The notes beneath the pieces are model-generated. The model was not told the DNA's origin, did no database searches, and worked only from the letters and a program-made list of their open reading frames with translations. A DNA stretch of 64,000 bases. Origin: Serinus canaria. Taxonomy: Eukaryota > Chordata > Aves > Passeriformes > Fringillidae. Location of the stretch: positions 59,377,994-59,441,993 of the forward strand of contig NC_066316.1 of assembly GCF_022539315.1 (NCBI RefSeq), written 5' to 3'. Made by a program: the position numbers and the translations under genes. This document shows, one piece after another, positions 27,542 to 41,934 of the stretch (the first letter of the stretch is position 1; the number at the start of each line of letters is the position of its first letter).

Positions 27542-28469
27542 GAAACCCATCCAGTTGTCCTGCTGAAACACAAAACTTTTGTGCTATGAAACCCAAAGAG
27601 CCCCTCACCATACAACTCCATAGAGCTTTACAAGACACTCTATAAATTTCTATGCACTTGTAAAAAAACATGGACCAAGTTTTTATATTTTTCTAAATAT
27701 AATAATGATCATAATTTAAAGTCTGCATTGTACACAGGGCAGAAAGGAAAAAGGCCACTCTTGTGAATGCAGGGCAACCATGCATCCAGCTCCCCATAAG
27801 AAAGACTTAGTGCAGAACAAGAAAGAAATGGATTCTGTCTAGTGGACTGGTTAGCTACAGTAAATCTTTAAATGCGTGGGCATGAATGATCCCTCCATGA
27901 CATAAGCAATATTCTAGATAAGAGTGAAAAAGACTCAATGTCTATTGAGAAAGTTAAACAAAACATTTATAACAAAATCCAAATCTGACCAGACTCCCAT
28001 CCCAAAATAGAATTAGCATCCAGAAATCTGACAGATGAAGTCTTGTCTATATTCTTCTTAGAGAGCTTTGCATGGCAAGGAGAGTGGATTTTAGGTGACT
28101 GTTACCAGGCTCCGTTCTCATCCTGGCATCATCTCCATACTGCAGTATCTCAGTACCCTTTTCCAAACCATAGGCAGGAACATCACACAAATAAATCCTT
28201 TTCCAGCCCCACACAATAATAAACAAAGAGGTAGGTGCTACTTTTTCTCGTTTTGTTCTTGGAACACTGTGCTAAATTTTTTCCAGCGGTTCCACATTGC
28301 AGGGCACGCATGACTTTGCAAGGCAAATACTGTTTTGAAAGCTCTGTAAAGACCATTGCCATGAAGATTTTTCAGAAGAACAAATCCTCACCTCTTCCCA
28401 GAAGACAAGGGTGCAAGTGGCTTGTTGCTCTGTGTGAAATACATTTTGAAGGGGAGCAGCCTGGCGTAC

Positions 28470-28550
28470 TGGAAGGTACATCCCTGCAAATGTCAGGGGC
28501 TTGAAACTAGATGATCTTTAAGGTCTCTTTCAACACAAATCATTCTATTA
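28470..28550 (+). mobile_element. CR1 LINE 3' tail fragment
   Basis: The stretch gaaactagatgatctttaag, gtctctttcaacacaaatca, ttctatta is the terminal part of CR1 on the plus strand, including the short ATTCTAT-type tail. About 80 bases remain. Confidence 0.75.
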
Positions 28551-29744
28551 AATTTAGAGTGCTTTCAGCTGCTGAGAAAACTTTCCATCAGGAGATGGAA
28601 TCTAGTTGGACCCAGAAGTGTAGAGGCACATGAATGAACTACCCAGACAGTCATTCAGGTGCCAGCCTGCCAAAACAGCAGGCAATGCAAATGGACATCA
28701 GTGTGTACGAGCTTGATGGGCTGTGGAGTTTGCATTCCTTCAGACACAGCTCACAGAGCTCTGTACTTTTTGCCAGGTGATCAGAAGCAGGTCATGCACA
28801 TGAGCAGAACCAGCACTCAGTGCAAGCAAAGAGATTTCCAGATCCATTTAAACTGAGGTAATCCCAGACTATCATGGTCCTCCCTTCCCTGCATCAGTGT
28901 TACCAGTTTATCTTGTCATATCCAGAGGTAAACTTGATTGTACACAATGAGATCAAAAGTACACATCACTAACTTCTGCTCTGCCAATTTAACTTTGTGG
29001 GTTAAAACACATTTAAACCATGAAAACTGATTTTAAAAAAGAAAAGCAAACAAATCCTTGGACTCTAATGATGCTTCCTCATCTATTTTTCAAAAATAGA
29101 TATTAAAGCTATAATGTTAAATAGCAGAAATTGCTTCCATGATGGAAGACTGGAGAATATCTGCACTGCTTAATATTTTGCAATAATTTTTGAGAATTGG
29201 AACAAAAGTTTTGTAATAAATGTGGACAGCAAAACCTGATCAAAATGCTTAGAAGATTAGAGGTAAATTCAGAAACCAAGTAATCAAGTGATACGAAACT
29301 GACATAGTTATGGTTGCCACCAACAAAATAAAGGGGTTTACAAAGATAAAGGCAAAGAAGGTAGGTGCTTTTCATATATCTACCTTTTAAGTAGGTAAAT
29401 ATCAGCTGTGTTTGGATTGAAAGGGTACACTACATGTAAACTGAAATGTCAAGACTTAAAACAACTTGTCATCTGATTATTTTTCCTTTAAATGTAGTAA
29501 TTAGTTCCAAAGGAATTCTAAATTAATATTTTTTAAGAAGCAGTTTAGGCAGTTTATAACTTTTAAGGCATTTTGTTATTGACGCAGAAAAGGCTGATCT
29601 TAAATACCAAGACTACTACCCTGTCAAATTTCAGATCATCTTATTTTAATGTCTTCTTTGTGAGCACCAAAACAAGCCTCTAGGGAAATTATTTTAGCCT
29701 CAAGTTTTTGGTCTCCAAAACCCATTTGTTCAGCACTGGTTCAA

Positions 29745-29835
29745 CATTTAGGTTGCCCTGTTTGGAGGCAGTATTCAGACTTGATGACCCTTGTGTGTCC
29801 CTTCCAATCCAGAATGCTCCGTGACTCTATGATCC
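29745..29835 (+). mobile_element. CR1 LINE 3' tail fragment
   Basis: The stretch gacttgatgacccttgtgtg, tcccttccaatccagaatgc followed by gtgactctatgatcc is a diverged CR1 3' end on the plus strand. Confidence 0.75.
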
Positions 29836-31367
29836 AAGTCTATTTTCTGAAATAGGCTTCAGGGTTTTGCAAAGTTGGGTTGTTTTTTTCTTTTTATTCT
29901 GAAATAAATATAATCCCACTGCTCACTTTAACATACAGAATATTTGGGGATAGACATCATATGTGTACATTTTTTCCAGACATAGAATTGCTGGAAATTT
30001 TTTGTACAAAGTTAATTAAATATGATATCCTTGGACTAGAGGTGAATCATGTTTTCTGATAAAACCAGTAACTTGAGGCTTCAAAACCCCAGGAGCATTA
30101 GGAAGTCTGTGCTAATAATAAATTGTTTTGACTGCAGCTGATGTCTTAGTATGCATACAAATAAATTAATTAATAAGAGAGCCTACTGAGATTGTAGCAA
30201 AACCAATTAATATATCATTTTGCATGTAATTAGGAAAATGTCAGTCATTGAAAGAATAACTGGCAAGTGTCCTGCATCAGAGCTTTAGCAGTTAACACAT
30301 AGCTTAGTTAACATTTACTTTTACCAGCGTACTGGACCAGTTTCCATGACCCCCATATATGTTAAGAATATATGTATATTTAAAGCATCTGTACTTGAGA
30401 AATTAGATCTCTCTTTCTTTACTTTAGGAGTACTGTAATTATCAGGGCGTCAGATGCTGTTTATGCCCCTGAAATATTTGATTTGTTCTGATGCAGATAA
30501 TTTTGGTGTGGAGTGAACCTTTCAATAAAAGTAAGGGAGAAAATTTATCCCCACTGAAATGCTGTTACCAACTGTCATGATTTTTCACCAAGGCAAATCA
30601 ATTCACCACCTCTTGAAGGTGTTACACACTGAACTGACAGTCACAGGGATTTGCTGAACACAGCAACTTGGACAAAGTTTTTATCTGTGCCACGGAGACT
30701 ACACAGGTTTGCTTCAGTGTTGCCACACTAGAGTCCAAAGTCTCAAGTGTAATCCAAAGTAGCTTCTGATTGTAGCACTTCATGAAGTACAAACCATCAA
30801 TTACATGCAGTACAGGGACTAGCAAGATGCTCCCTTGCTTCAACAAGAGCTGAATATAAAATATTTTTGCTAATTGTCAGAGTCAGTGACATGGGAAATG
30901 TCAGCAGAACAATTACACATTGTATTGTGAACCATATTTATAAAATAAGTCCTGGTTTTCTGCAGGAGAGGATACAGCAGACAAGCACAAGAACATAGTT
31001 TATTTTTTCCTTCAAAGTCCATGAAACCAAACAGTTTATTATTGTTGACTTTTTCAAAAGACAAAAGGGCATTCTTCAACCATACAATATCAGAACTAGA
31101 GGAAAATAACTAGGAAGAATTCACTGTCAATAAAAACTGCAGTAAAATCCCTGGTTTGTTACCATTTGCTTATGTCAAATAAGGCTGTAAGCTCCAACAG
31201 TCTTCTATGATACTTTTTACTATGCCAAAATTCTATAAAGTTTAGTTACTCTTTGATTTAATCAAAACCAACAGTACAATTATTTTTACTTTATCCTTCC
31301 AAATGGGGAACAATAGGCAGTTATTTCCAAAAACTCCTACTGTAAATAAGATGATATAACAACATTG

Positions 31368-31385
31368 CACACACACACAAACACA
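31368..31385. repeat. (CA)n microsatellite, interrupted
   Basis: CA units with one AA interruption. Confidence 0.9.
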
Positions 31386-34300
31386 GGCAGCTGGAGGTAT
31401 ATTCAGGGGTCTGTTTTCTGAAATTTGCTGTCTGCACAGCAAAGAAGGATGAGGTGAGTGTAAAACAGTTCTTAAACTAACCAAGTTTATAGCTCATTAT
31501 TTTTAAGTAATGCAGAATTAACTGTGGCTTCTTTCCTCATTTGCTATCCTAGCAGGGACACTGAGATATTTTTTCACTGAGTGAAAAACTGTTAATCTCT
31601 TTGGAGCAGTTTGGTGACAAGACTTTAATGTCAAGAGATCCTAAGAGTCAAAACTGGAAATACAGCTCATCATTTCCTCTCAGTAAAATTAGATTTGTGG
31701 ACGGCTTTGTGAAACAAAATTGACAATACAGTTGATAATATGTATCTCTACAGACATTTCTTGAAATTATAGGATAAGAGTGAAAGAAGTATTGTTGTAT
31801 GGTAGCATTTGAAACTTCATTTCATAGTCCCTATGCTACTCTTTGATTCCCTTGATTAAATTTTTTAATTATACAAGTAATAACAGTCCACATTAATTAT
31901 TTTTAGCCCTTTAAGACTAAAGATTCGTTCAACCATCTAATCTAAATATCTGTGTTTCTCTGGCAATTAAGATCACAAACAACACTTAGTTGATGTAGAA
32001 CAGGGCAACATGAAGGATAAAGCAATCCTGAGGTGGTCAGATTTTTCAGTGAGAAAAAAATCCCCAGACTTGTCCTGTGCTGTGCTCTAGCAACAGCCTT
32101 GCATGGTACTGGCCTGGCATGAGCTCTGATGGGACATCTGAGCTCCAGCACTGCAGAAGCCCAGACCTCATGCTGTGACAGGAGGATGATCAGAGATTTT
32201 GAGGGTGTTATTAGAGATTCTAAACTCCCAGCTACACTTAGGCAAGAAGATATGAAAAAGAAACATCTGGCTGCACTTATAAGGAAGACAAGATTTGCAA
32301 GTGTAATGTGAGAAATTCCAAATGCCAGAGACTGAAATAATTCAAGTTGCCTAGTAATGCTGATTTCCCCCCTCACCCCTTACCTATTGCTGAAGACCAT
32401 CTCACCCACATCAAAATGGTAATGAAACCTGTCTGCTCACTGGAGTCCAAGGTAAATGCTGTAGGAGGATTTCAGCCCTGACTTTATATTAAAGTGCCCA
32501 CGAATACATTCTCTTCAGCTGACTGAGACCAGGGAGTAACAAGTTGCCAAGCAGCAGGAAGGTGTAGCTGAAGCACTGATGACCTAAGTGACTGCCCCAG
32601 CCATTTCCACTGAGACATGTAATTGGAGCCCCATGAGGCTCACACCAAGCCCACAGACTGAATCTCTTCTGCACTGAATTTGGATCTGATGGACACCCAG
32701 CTTTCAGAAGACTGAGCATGAGTGAACAGCAGCAGCAATATCAGCCTCAGAAGAACAGAGAATCCACAGTTTTAGCCATTGCCCAGCACTCCGGGATCAA
32801 TAAGACATGAATGAAACTAAATATCTGAAGAATCCCAAAGGCAAGTCTAACCTGCAGGAAAACCTACTTCCTCTCATTCAGACTTTACCAGACATTCCTA
32901 CCAGTATGATTTGTAAGAACTGCTGCAAATACAGAGATCAGTGCGTCTCTAACCATGACAAAGACTCACTCACTCAGCATCTGAAGTTTTAGTCAGGCTC
33001 AGTGTGAAAAGCAGCCCATGGTGATGGAAGGTATCCTGCCTGCAATGCCATGATTACCTCCTGCTTAGCTAGACTGGTCTACAGGAGTACCCAAACAGCT
33101 GAGAAATCATAAGTACCTGGAGACCATACATCAGGGCAGCTCTTTCCAAAATGGCTGTTTGTCTACATCATTATTTAAGTTGGTCCCTAGTCTAATAGAT
33201 ATTTTAAGCCAAATTCTTTCCAAGTGAGTAAAAGCACTAAGTCACGTACAGAGATAAAACCCTAAAGGCTCCACAGGTACTTTGATGCTTTGCAGCTGTG
33301 CATTCTGCAAGGCCAAAGCCTGTAACCCTGTGTGTAATCCCTAGCTAAACCTGTTTCTATTATAACACTTTAGACCTGCTTGTATTATGCATTGTATTGG
33401 CAATATTTAGCTACTGCAGGAGCAATAAATCTTATCATAATCTTCCATAAAATCAGTGTTATAATTCTTATGCCTCACTGAGTCTCGTCTCTACAACTCT
33501 GCCACACCCTGACTGATGAACCATGTATATACCACAGTATGTTTTCTCAGGTTCAGCCAATGTATATATAAATACAAATAATGTACAATGTATATGGCTG
33601 TTTGGGGCACTCCTTTGTTTAAAATTATTGGCCTTTTAACAGTAAAATGATAGCACTACTTTAGACACATGCAGAAAAATTTCTCACCTCTTTTGATGTT
33701 GTGTTGCTTCAGTCTGACTGCCTGCAATGTAAACAAAATCTACAGTTAGAAAATATTTATTTATAAAATGTGTAGGTTTAGGAGCCACAGAATAAGTGAA
33801 ACAAAGCTAAATTGGCAAACTCCTACGTTTTCCCACGTATATTGTAACTGCTTAGGCTGAATCACAAAGCAGATTTCTTTAAGTGCTTTTGGAAAAGAAG
33901 TTTAACTTCATTAATGTGCTATAGAAACTTAGCACAACCGTGATGTGCTGCTTTGAGACACAGTATCTTCAACCTGTAGAAAGATATTTACTTGCCCTTG
34001 AAATCCTCACTCTAGCCCCACTCCCAGAGAAGGTGTTTAAGCTGAGATAGCTCCTTTTCTGATGTATCACTCCCGACAGGTCCTCCCCCCCAAACAACAA
34101 TCCCACCCCATTTTGTAATGGGTGGTGGTCTGAAGGCTTAAGGCATTCCCCCAAATCCCTGCTCTGTCTTATCTGAATGAAGGATTTAAAAGCAGTTTCA
34201 TGTGTCCTGTGTACTAACCAAGAGGCTCTGAGGCAATTCACAGTGAAACTGGGAGGTTCCTCTTCACACAAATAATTCAGAAGTCCTGAAAAGCTTACAG

Positions 34301-35740
34301 CCATCAACAAGAATGAAGGCCCACTAATTGATATTCTGCCTAAGGACACAATCTTGCTAGATCCTTAGACCAGGAAACTTACACCCTTGTCACTAGAACG
34401 AATGTTTATACGAGTACGGGTTTTTTGGAGTGGGGATTTCTTCATGGCAGCATAATTTTGCATAGCTGGAATAGAGGCAAAAATCAGGAGGAAGCAGTCC
34501 TCTGAAGTGGCCTTTGAACCTTTTTACTTATGTCATGATTGTATATCATCCCAACAAAACAGAAATTTACAGATATTCAGACTTTCCAGTTTCCTATCTC
34601 CCTTGTGTAGGTAGACATTATTGATTATCTTTCCATTCATGGTTTCCACTGTATCAGATGTGGAGTGGTTACATGACTTCCTCATCTGGATATGATGAGG
34701 AGCCAACAGCACTGAGGCAGTGGACAGAAATCACTGGTTTAGTCTGGCATGGTGTAAGAAATAGTCTGGGCATGCCCTAAATATCAAGGAACTAAAATGC
34801 ATTTACTGTGTGGGGACGTCTTTTTTGAATAATACTACATTACTTAGTTCATCCTTGAGATCACAAAAAGAGTCTGAACCAATGGATGCCAAATTAGTTA
34901 AACTGTTGCTGGTAGTGTATAACATAGGCCTATGAGACAGCCTGTTTGGTTTTACCATCTAGCTCAATTGCACCCACCTCACCCGGCTTCATCTGCCAAC
35001 ATTATGCCTTAACACAAAAATCTGTGACTGTCTGGAGCTGTCATTGTTTAATGAATCATACAAACCAAAAAATGTGCATGGTGAAATGTGTTAAAACTTA
35101 ATTATTAATCATCCTATTCATATTTATATGATGAATAAACTGGAGGAGTACTGTCAGTGGTTAGTAACATATGATTCAGCAATTCTCAGTCTGCTTAAAC
35201 AGCAACCCAGAAGTTCTGGGTAACATCAGGCACTGCTTAGCAGTGGTGCTCCACTCCACAGCTCAGGGATTCCTAAAAGAATTCAGTATCTCTTACCAGG
35301 AGGTGCATGACCTGTTCTGCTCAGGGGTGTCTTGCCCAGTTTGATGAAGGAGGAGGGAAGGTGAGTGTAGGAGAGATGGCTGTGCCCCAGTCAGCCCACA
35401 ACTGTTTGTCTCCAGCACAAGCCAAGAAAAACCCAAAGGTCAGACCTCGTTCCTCATTCCTCAGTCTCCCTGTGACCATCTGAGAAGTGTCCTCTGGGCC
35501 AGAGCTGATTGTACACTGGCACCTGGGTTTACCAACAAGGGCACTTTGTTCATTTCAGGATCTGCTTGTATGTCTTCCTAGTAACTCTCACTCTTCTACC
35601 TAGCTGATTCATCCTACTGATTGGATGGCAGGAGAATTTAAAAATTTTGTTGAGGTTCTTGTTTCTTTCCTGCCTGATAAACATTTCTAGATATGGTTAG
35701 TAGCTCTTTTTGAGGTTGGGCTGTCTCAGACACGTGGCTG

Positions 35741-35764
35741 TACCTGGTGATGGTACCTGGTGAT
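35741..35764. repeat. Two-copy tandem duplication, 13-base unit
   Basis: TACCTGGTGATGG is followed directly by TACCTGGTGAT. Confidence 0.9.
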
Positions 35765-36541
35765 TTCTCAGAGACTGGCCAAGACCCGTCTCACCAAGAG
35801 GCACAGTCCTAACTTGGGGCATGATTGAGTCACTGCTTGACAAAATCTTACATTGACAAAACACAGCTGAAAAATCTAGCTTTGAGTACAAGTTTTAATA
35901 TATAATAAGAGCAATTAAAGTGTGTGAACAAAATTCAAGGGATATTTTATAACACCTTTTGTGTACTGAAGGTGTAGGAGCTGTGTAGATCACTTACCCA
36001 TGGGAAAAACATGTAAATGCCACATATCCACATGGGAGCCCCAACTTAATGCCATAGTTCAGCTGTACAGACTCAGTTAAGGATATGCATCACTTTCTAG
36101 ATGTTGCCCAGGCCAAAAAGGTTTCTGTATCTATCCCCTGGGAACAACAGAAAGCAGCTTTGTTGAACATTAGCACCTTTGAGGATCTGCCAGTTGAACC
36201 ACTTATAAAATGTCACTAAGCATTTTCCATCAGAATAGACTTGGTAAGCTGTTATTTTCAGTTAGCATTGAACATTTTTGTAAGGTCACTACAACTGACT
36301 GCTGGTTCAGCTCTCTGAACTGATTTGTGGTTCTAAATCAAGAGCAGAGCAAGCAAATAATAGAACTTTGTATCCATCCTTCTCAGCAATTACAGGATCA
36401 GCCTTGGCTGGTTGAGTATTCCACATCTTACTACTCTTATTTACTCAAAAAGCTTGAAGAGTAACCTTTCAAAAGGTACTTGAAAGAGAACCTTTCAAGA
36501 AGCAGAGCCAGTATCATTCAAGCAAAATGATTTGAGGGAAA

Positions 36542-36588
36542 GAGTAACTAGTTTACCTCCATTTCTTTTGGAGGTAAACTAGTTACTC
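36542..36588. repeat. Perfect 20-bp fold-back
   Basis: The arms 36542-36561 and 36569-36588 (left arm begins GAGTAACTAG) are exact reverse complements around the 7-base loop TTTCTTT. Confidence 0.95.
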
Positions 36589-37244
36589 ACAGTTTAGGTT
36601 TCAATGTATACAAACCAATGCTCCATCAAGATAGAAATCTTCACTGTTCCAATGCATTGAAACAAGGATCAGTGTACACTATGATAAATCTACAGATATT
36701 ATTCCATCTATTTTCACAGGATTGGCCAGCAAGTTGGTTAAAGACACTGATCCATCCAAAACCCACCAAAACACGATGTTTTCAGTTCAGCCTGCGCTGC
36801 TGATTGCATGACCACGTGAATGGCTGCAGAGAAGAGGGCTGGATTGTCACTGCCAGGTCAGGCTAGTGGGGAATTGCAGTGCCCAGGGTTTCTGCATTGC
36901 CCAGTGACAAGAGCTGGAGTCCTCTGGTAAGCCAGCAAGCAGCAACATGATCAACACAGTACTCATGGCCCTGGTGAGAAATTTGTACTTTGGGGAGAAA
37001 AGAAAAGTCAGCATGATATCACTTACAAGATGAAATTATTTTTTTTTTCTTTAGTCTTCTGCAGCAGTGTCCATGTCATACTGAACATCTTCAGTCTGAT
37101 TGCTTCCTTTTTGGTACATGAAATTTCTTTTTTGTGATTCATTAATTTTTAACTTTTACTTGATTTTTTTACTGTTCTCACTGTCCAGTAACAATGAATT
37201 TTTATTGGATACTTTTTTCTTAAAGACTTATTGGTTTTGCAGGT

Positions 37245-38285
37245 TGTGGTTTTTGGTAGCAGGTGGGCCACAAAGATGGTTGCAGTGGGAAGCTGCTGGA
37301 AGCTTCCACCATGTCCATCAGAGCCAGTTCTTGATGGCTGTGAAGATGGATGTGCTGCTGGCCAAAGCTGGGCCAGTGAGAGACGTTGGTAATGCCTCTG
37401 TGTTGGTAGAGTTAAGAGGGAAATCAAACCAAAACAGGTGTTTCTGCCCGTCAGGAAAGAGGAGGAAGTGAGACCATGTAAGGGAAACAACATGGAGACC
37501 CCAAGGTCAGTGGAGAAGGAGGGGAAGGGGGTACTTCAGATGCCAGAGCCGAGATTCCTCTGCAGGCTGTGGTGAGACTGTGGTGAAGCAGCTGTGCCCC
37601 TGCAGCCCCTGGGGATCTACAGGGGATGCAGAGACCCACCTGCAGCCCATGCTGGAGCGGGTGGAGGCCTGGAGGAGGCTGTGATCCAGTGAGAGACCCA
37701 GTGGAGAGAGGGGCCCTGCTTCCAGGCTGGAGCAGCCTGTCCTTGGAGGACTGCAGCCCGTGGAAAGAGAGCCCCATGTCACAGCAGCTTTGGGAAGGAC
37801 TGAGTGCCTGTGAGGGGGAGTCCACATTGCAACAGGTGTGGTAGGGCTGCTACTCACGGGAAGGGGACCCACAGGAGAAGTTCAGCAAGAACTGTCTCCC
37901 ATGGGAGAGACCCCACAGCCTCACAGGGGGAGGACTCCTCTCCTGGAGCAGTGGAAGAAAATCTTGTGGATGAACTGACAAAATCCCCACTCCCTGTCTC
38001 CCTGCACTGTTGGTGGGAAGGAGGGAGGGGCTGGGGGAGAAAAGGTGTTTTAAGGGCTTATTTTACTTCTCATTATCCTCCTCTGATTCTCTCAGTCATA
38101 AATTCACTTTGCAACCTTATGTTGAGCCTGTTTTGCTGTTGAAGTGGGTTTTTTTCTCACGATCCTTATCTCAACTCATGAAGTCTTCGTTTACTTTTTT
38201 CCTCTCCTCTGCCCAGCTGTGGCAGGAAAGGGTGAGAGGGCAACCCTTGTGGGTGCCTGGTGTTAGGCCAGTGTCAAACCATACA
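37245..38285 (+). mobile_element. Avian endogenous retrovirus-type LTR, plus orientation, probably a solo LTR
   Basis: The order of blocks matches a frequent avian LTR repeat: gaagcttccaccatgtccat, aagatggatgtgctgctggc, gttaagaggg (decayed TATA-type box near 37411), then a series of imperfect repeats of the type gacccac..ggag..cagcccgtgg, gtgttttaagggcttatttt, ctcattatcctcctctgatt, a degenerate CATAAA (38097-38102) at the polyadenylation position, and gtgggtgcctggtgttaggc near the 3' end. The internal tandem motifs explain the open frames on both strands, which are not genes. No gag, pol or env sequence is adjacent. The exact ends and family name are uncertain. Confidence 0.7.
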
Positions 38286-41200
38286 AAAGGATAATAGAAG
38301 AAGTTTTGATTTTACCAGGCCTTCATTTCCAGAAGTTTTTTTGTTTTTTTTTTTTTTTAAAGAAGGCATTTACAGCTAAGCATTTCATTTCACCCCTTGT
38401 GCGCTCTTGCCAGTGATAGCAAGAATGGAGTTTCATTTACATTACTTTTAAATCACAGCCAAATTAACTTTCTTCCTTTCAAACTGCCAAATAACTTGCA
38501 CACTTGTAATAGAGAGAGCTTGGTTCTTGTGTTGAATCTTGCTGTTGAAGTGGGACAACTCATTTTTCCAGTGGTAGTGCAGATATTACAGATGAAAATA
38601 TTTTTAAAGTTCATATAGCACAAACTTGAATATTAGAAATGGCATACTTAGTCAGAAGCACATTTATTAAGGAAAGAGATGACTTTTTATAATATTCTTC
38701 AGAGTTAATTCTTGTGGAGGGATTTGCTTACATGATAAGCTCAATGGGTGGGCATGTTCAGAACCCTTGAAACTTCCCTTAGCTCTGATCAAATTTTAAA
38801 AGGTTTGTCTGGCTTGTTTCCCTTTATCTGCAGCTGACTAATGGATGTGCTTGCTTTCTTCCTAGATCTTCTTATATAGCCTTTCTCCTAGGTGATAAGG
38901 GTTTTCTCTTGTATCTGCTGTATGTTTGCATCTCTCCTTGTCCTGCAGCTGCATGTGTCCTCCTCTACAGTAGCACAGAAATGAGAACTGGTATGTTGAC
39001 TTTAAGATTTGCTCCTTCACTGATATTGGGATTTTTTTTCCCTTTCTTTCAGGCATCTCTGCACTATGGTTCATGCTAGCATAAACACGTGATAAATGAC
39101 AGCAATATGTTGTGGGCATTTTCTTCAAGGGATGGGAAAGGTGACAGAAGTGCTACCTCAGAGCCTTTTCCTATGTGTTACTGAAAAGGTTTGTGGACAA
39201 CTGATGTTCTTTTCATGATAATTCAGCACTGGATCTGAGATTACATATTCTGTCTTGAATATATTTGTTTGAATCTATTTTTAATTGTTTTAAAAAGTAG
39301 GTTGGTAGTAAGTGGAAAGAAAATAATAAAGTCTCTGGAGTGCATTTGAAGATGAAGCCAAACTAAGAGAACATAAAATTGCAAATGGGATACTTTGCTT
39401 ATATCTTTGGTGTGCACCCACTCCTACTCATCACAACAGTAACTTTGAGACCTGGCCCTTTACAAAATGTGCCACACAGCTGCGATGTATAGATGTGCAC
39501 ACATCACATGCCTTACACATTCCTTTAGCACTAAAATATGCTAAAATCAACCATAACTCTGACATTGGTGAAAACCTCATAGAGGCCTGTCAAAAGTTGT
39601 GCTATTTGTAGTCTGTGGTGCCATAGGGTCTCTCATAGGTAAACATAATAACTCACTCGACATGTTTCAAGTGTTTTTGATACATTGGCTTATTCATTTA
39701 GAAGTGTCACTTCAAGATTATGGCAGCTGTGGAATAATTTGGTGCATGGGCAGTATGCATCCACCAGCACAGGCTCACTGGTCAGGATCCCCATCTCTTG
39801 CTATTGTGTAACCAGCTATGTGAGCTGAAATCTGTACCACTGATAGGTCTTTAAACCTGAGATTTTATCCTTCAGTTTTTAAGAATTTTATAGTAAATAG
39901 AAGTGTTCTCCTGTCACATTCTAGGGAAAAGTAATTTTCATTTATTTCATTACTTAATTTCATTAACCAGGGCTAGTTAAAGCCTAATTATAGTTATTGA
40001 CCCCAGGTGTATGAAGAAATGGGTCCCAGTGATTGGTTATATTACTAACAAACAGAGATCACTCACACTTTGTACTGTTCTGAATTTGACTTGAAGTTAC
40101 ACTGTAAATTGCTCTAAATGTTACTGTTATTGAATTTTTGTTGTTCTGACTTATAAGACTTGATAGAGGAATAGAAATATTCACAGGTTTCACCACACTC
40201 AACACAGGCAACCCTTTGCTGGATAGTCTTTTGATGCTACTGTAATAAATAGAATCATTAATGAAGACAAATATCAGCATCTGTGCCCAGTCCTTCTTGT
40301 CTCCATAACACTGATAGAAGACTGGTGTGCTCTCTTTCTGGTTGTTTCATCTATAGCAGATGCAAATAACTGAAATCACTTTTGAGAAGCATTTCAAGGT
40401 GTTGATGTTTCATGACCTTTAATATATATAATCTGGTTTTTTTTTTAAAAAAACCCCAGCCTTTCAGCTATCATCACTTCCCTCAATAAAGTGTGCAGCC
40501 TGCATTTCCATGTGCAAGTGGCCATTTTGCTATAGAATTAGCCACCCAGGGCTAAATCTGCAAGTTGCTGAGTTTGCTTGACACTTTTTGAAGTGTTGGT
40601 ATCTGCCTGTCTGCTTTAGAAGAATTGTTCTAGGGTGTTAGTCTTCTTGTAGGGTGAAGAAGTGACCTTTCCAACATTTTAATGTATCTCTCTCCTTTTA
40701 GAATGCTTGGTTGATAAGGGAAGTATCTTTCTGCTTTGCACTAGGTTTTATCTTTCAAGTTTTTGGAGGCTTTTTTTTCCTGCCCTACTCATTGCAAGGA
40801 AGAAAGAAGTGTGACAGAAAGGTGTGATTTTTAATTTACACTAGAGTTCGCAACAAATAATGACTTTTCACACCCTGTTCTTGTTGCTTAGCCTGGGGGA
40901 GGAGTTGTATGGCTACTGTTGTCATATCAAATTAAACCCGCTCATGTAATTCAGAAAGGCATTCCTCTTAAACTTAACCCTTCTAAGCTGCTGAAGTCCA
41001 CAGGCATAAAAGTGTAGGCTGACGTGTGTTTCTTTTGGAGGGTCTCTGCTGCTGAAGGATGGAAATGGAAATTTTTTTTTATTCAGAGGTTTTTTCTTTT
41101 TTTTTTTTTTCCCTCCTTTTCTTTTGAGCAGAGATGCTGATGAGGTTTGTGAGGGTCAATCCTCATGTTGGCCTGGAGTTTGCTGCAGGCTCAGAATATG

Positions 41201-41934
41201 GAAGGAAATGTTTGACCAACAATGCCAGACCATCACATGCTTGTCTGAAAAACTGACTCCAGTCGTGTTGTTTTGCTGCGGACTGCAAGCATGGTTGTGG
41301 AGCACTTGGTGCTCCTTTAGTTAACAGAGCTAAAACACATTAATTAGAAAATTCCCCTCAGAGAGAGTTTGCTGCTGCTGAGAAGTTGGCCGTGAAGAAC
41401 AAGCTGTGCCTTTACAAGAAATCTTCCTCTGGGGAGGTCACTGGTGGTTTGGGCTGTGTTGCACCCCCTTGTCATCCGAGTGAGTCCTTCAGGCAGGGGG
41501 CACACGGTGTGAGCAGGATTCATCCAGAGGGTGGATGCACCTGTCCCGGCTGCCCCAGAGACTCAGCCTTCCCAGGGCACCCACTGCATCCTCCCAGGTA
41601 CCACTGGAGCCTGGAGAAAGGAACCAGCAAATAACAGCAGGAGCAGTTTCCTCCCTTTCCCCTTCCTTGTCCCTAGCAGTTGGTGATTCAGGGTTAAGTA
41701 TTTGCTGAGTACCTGCCCTGCCAGGCGGTGCAGAGAGGGTTAAGGTGCTTGATTGACTGTAAGCATGGATGTGACAGACTCCTATCTGATGGTGGGGTGG
41801 TTTGTTGGGTTTTTTTTTCCCCTTCTGTAAAATGTCAGCCATTTCCTGATGAGCCTGGTGGTGGTGGTGAATTTCACACCTTTTTTCTTCTCTGTGTGGA
41901 AACCTGGGTGTTAATGGTACCGGAGCAGGTCTTG

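Noticed and set aside
32129..32311. 60-codon plus-strand frame with a basic, protein-like C-terminus, and an overlapping 144-codon minus frame
   Set aside because: An in-frame stop lies just upstream, there are no consistent splice sites, and I recognise no family. Chance is sufficient.
37451..38142. Open frames of 112-124 codons near 37.5-38.1 kb
   Set aside because: They lie inside the LTR-like repeat and arise from its tandem motifs on both strands; they are not retroviral genes.
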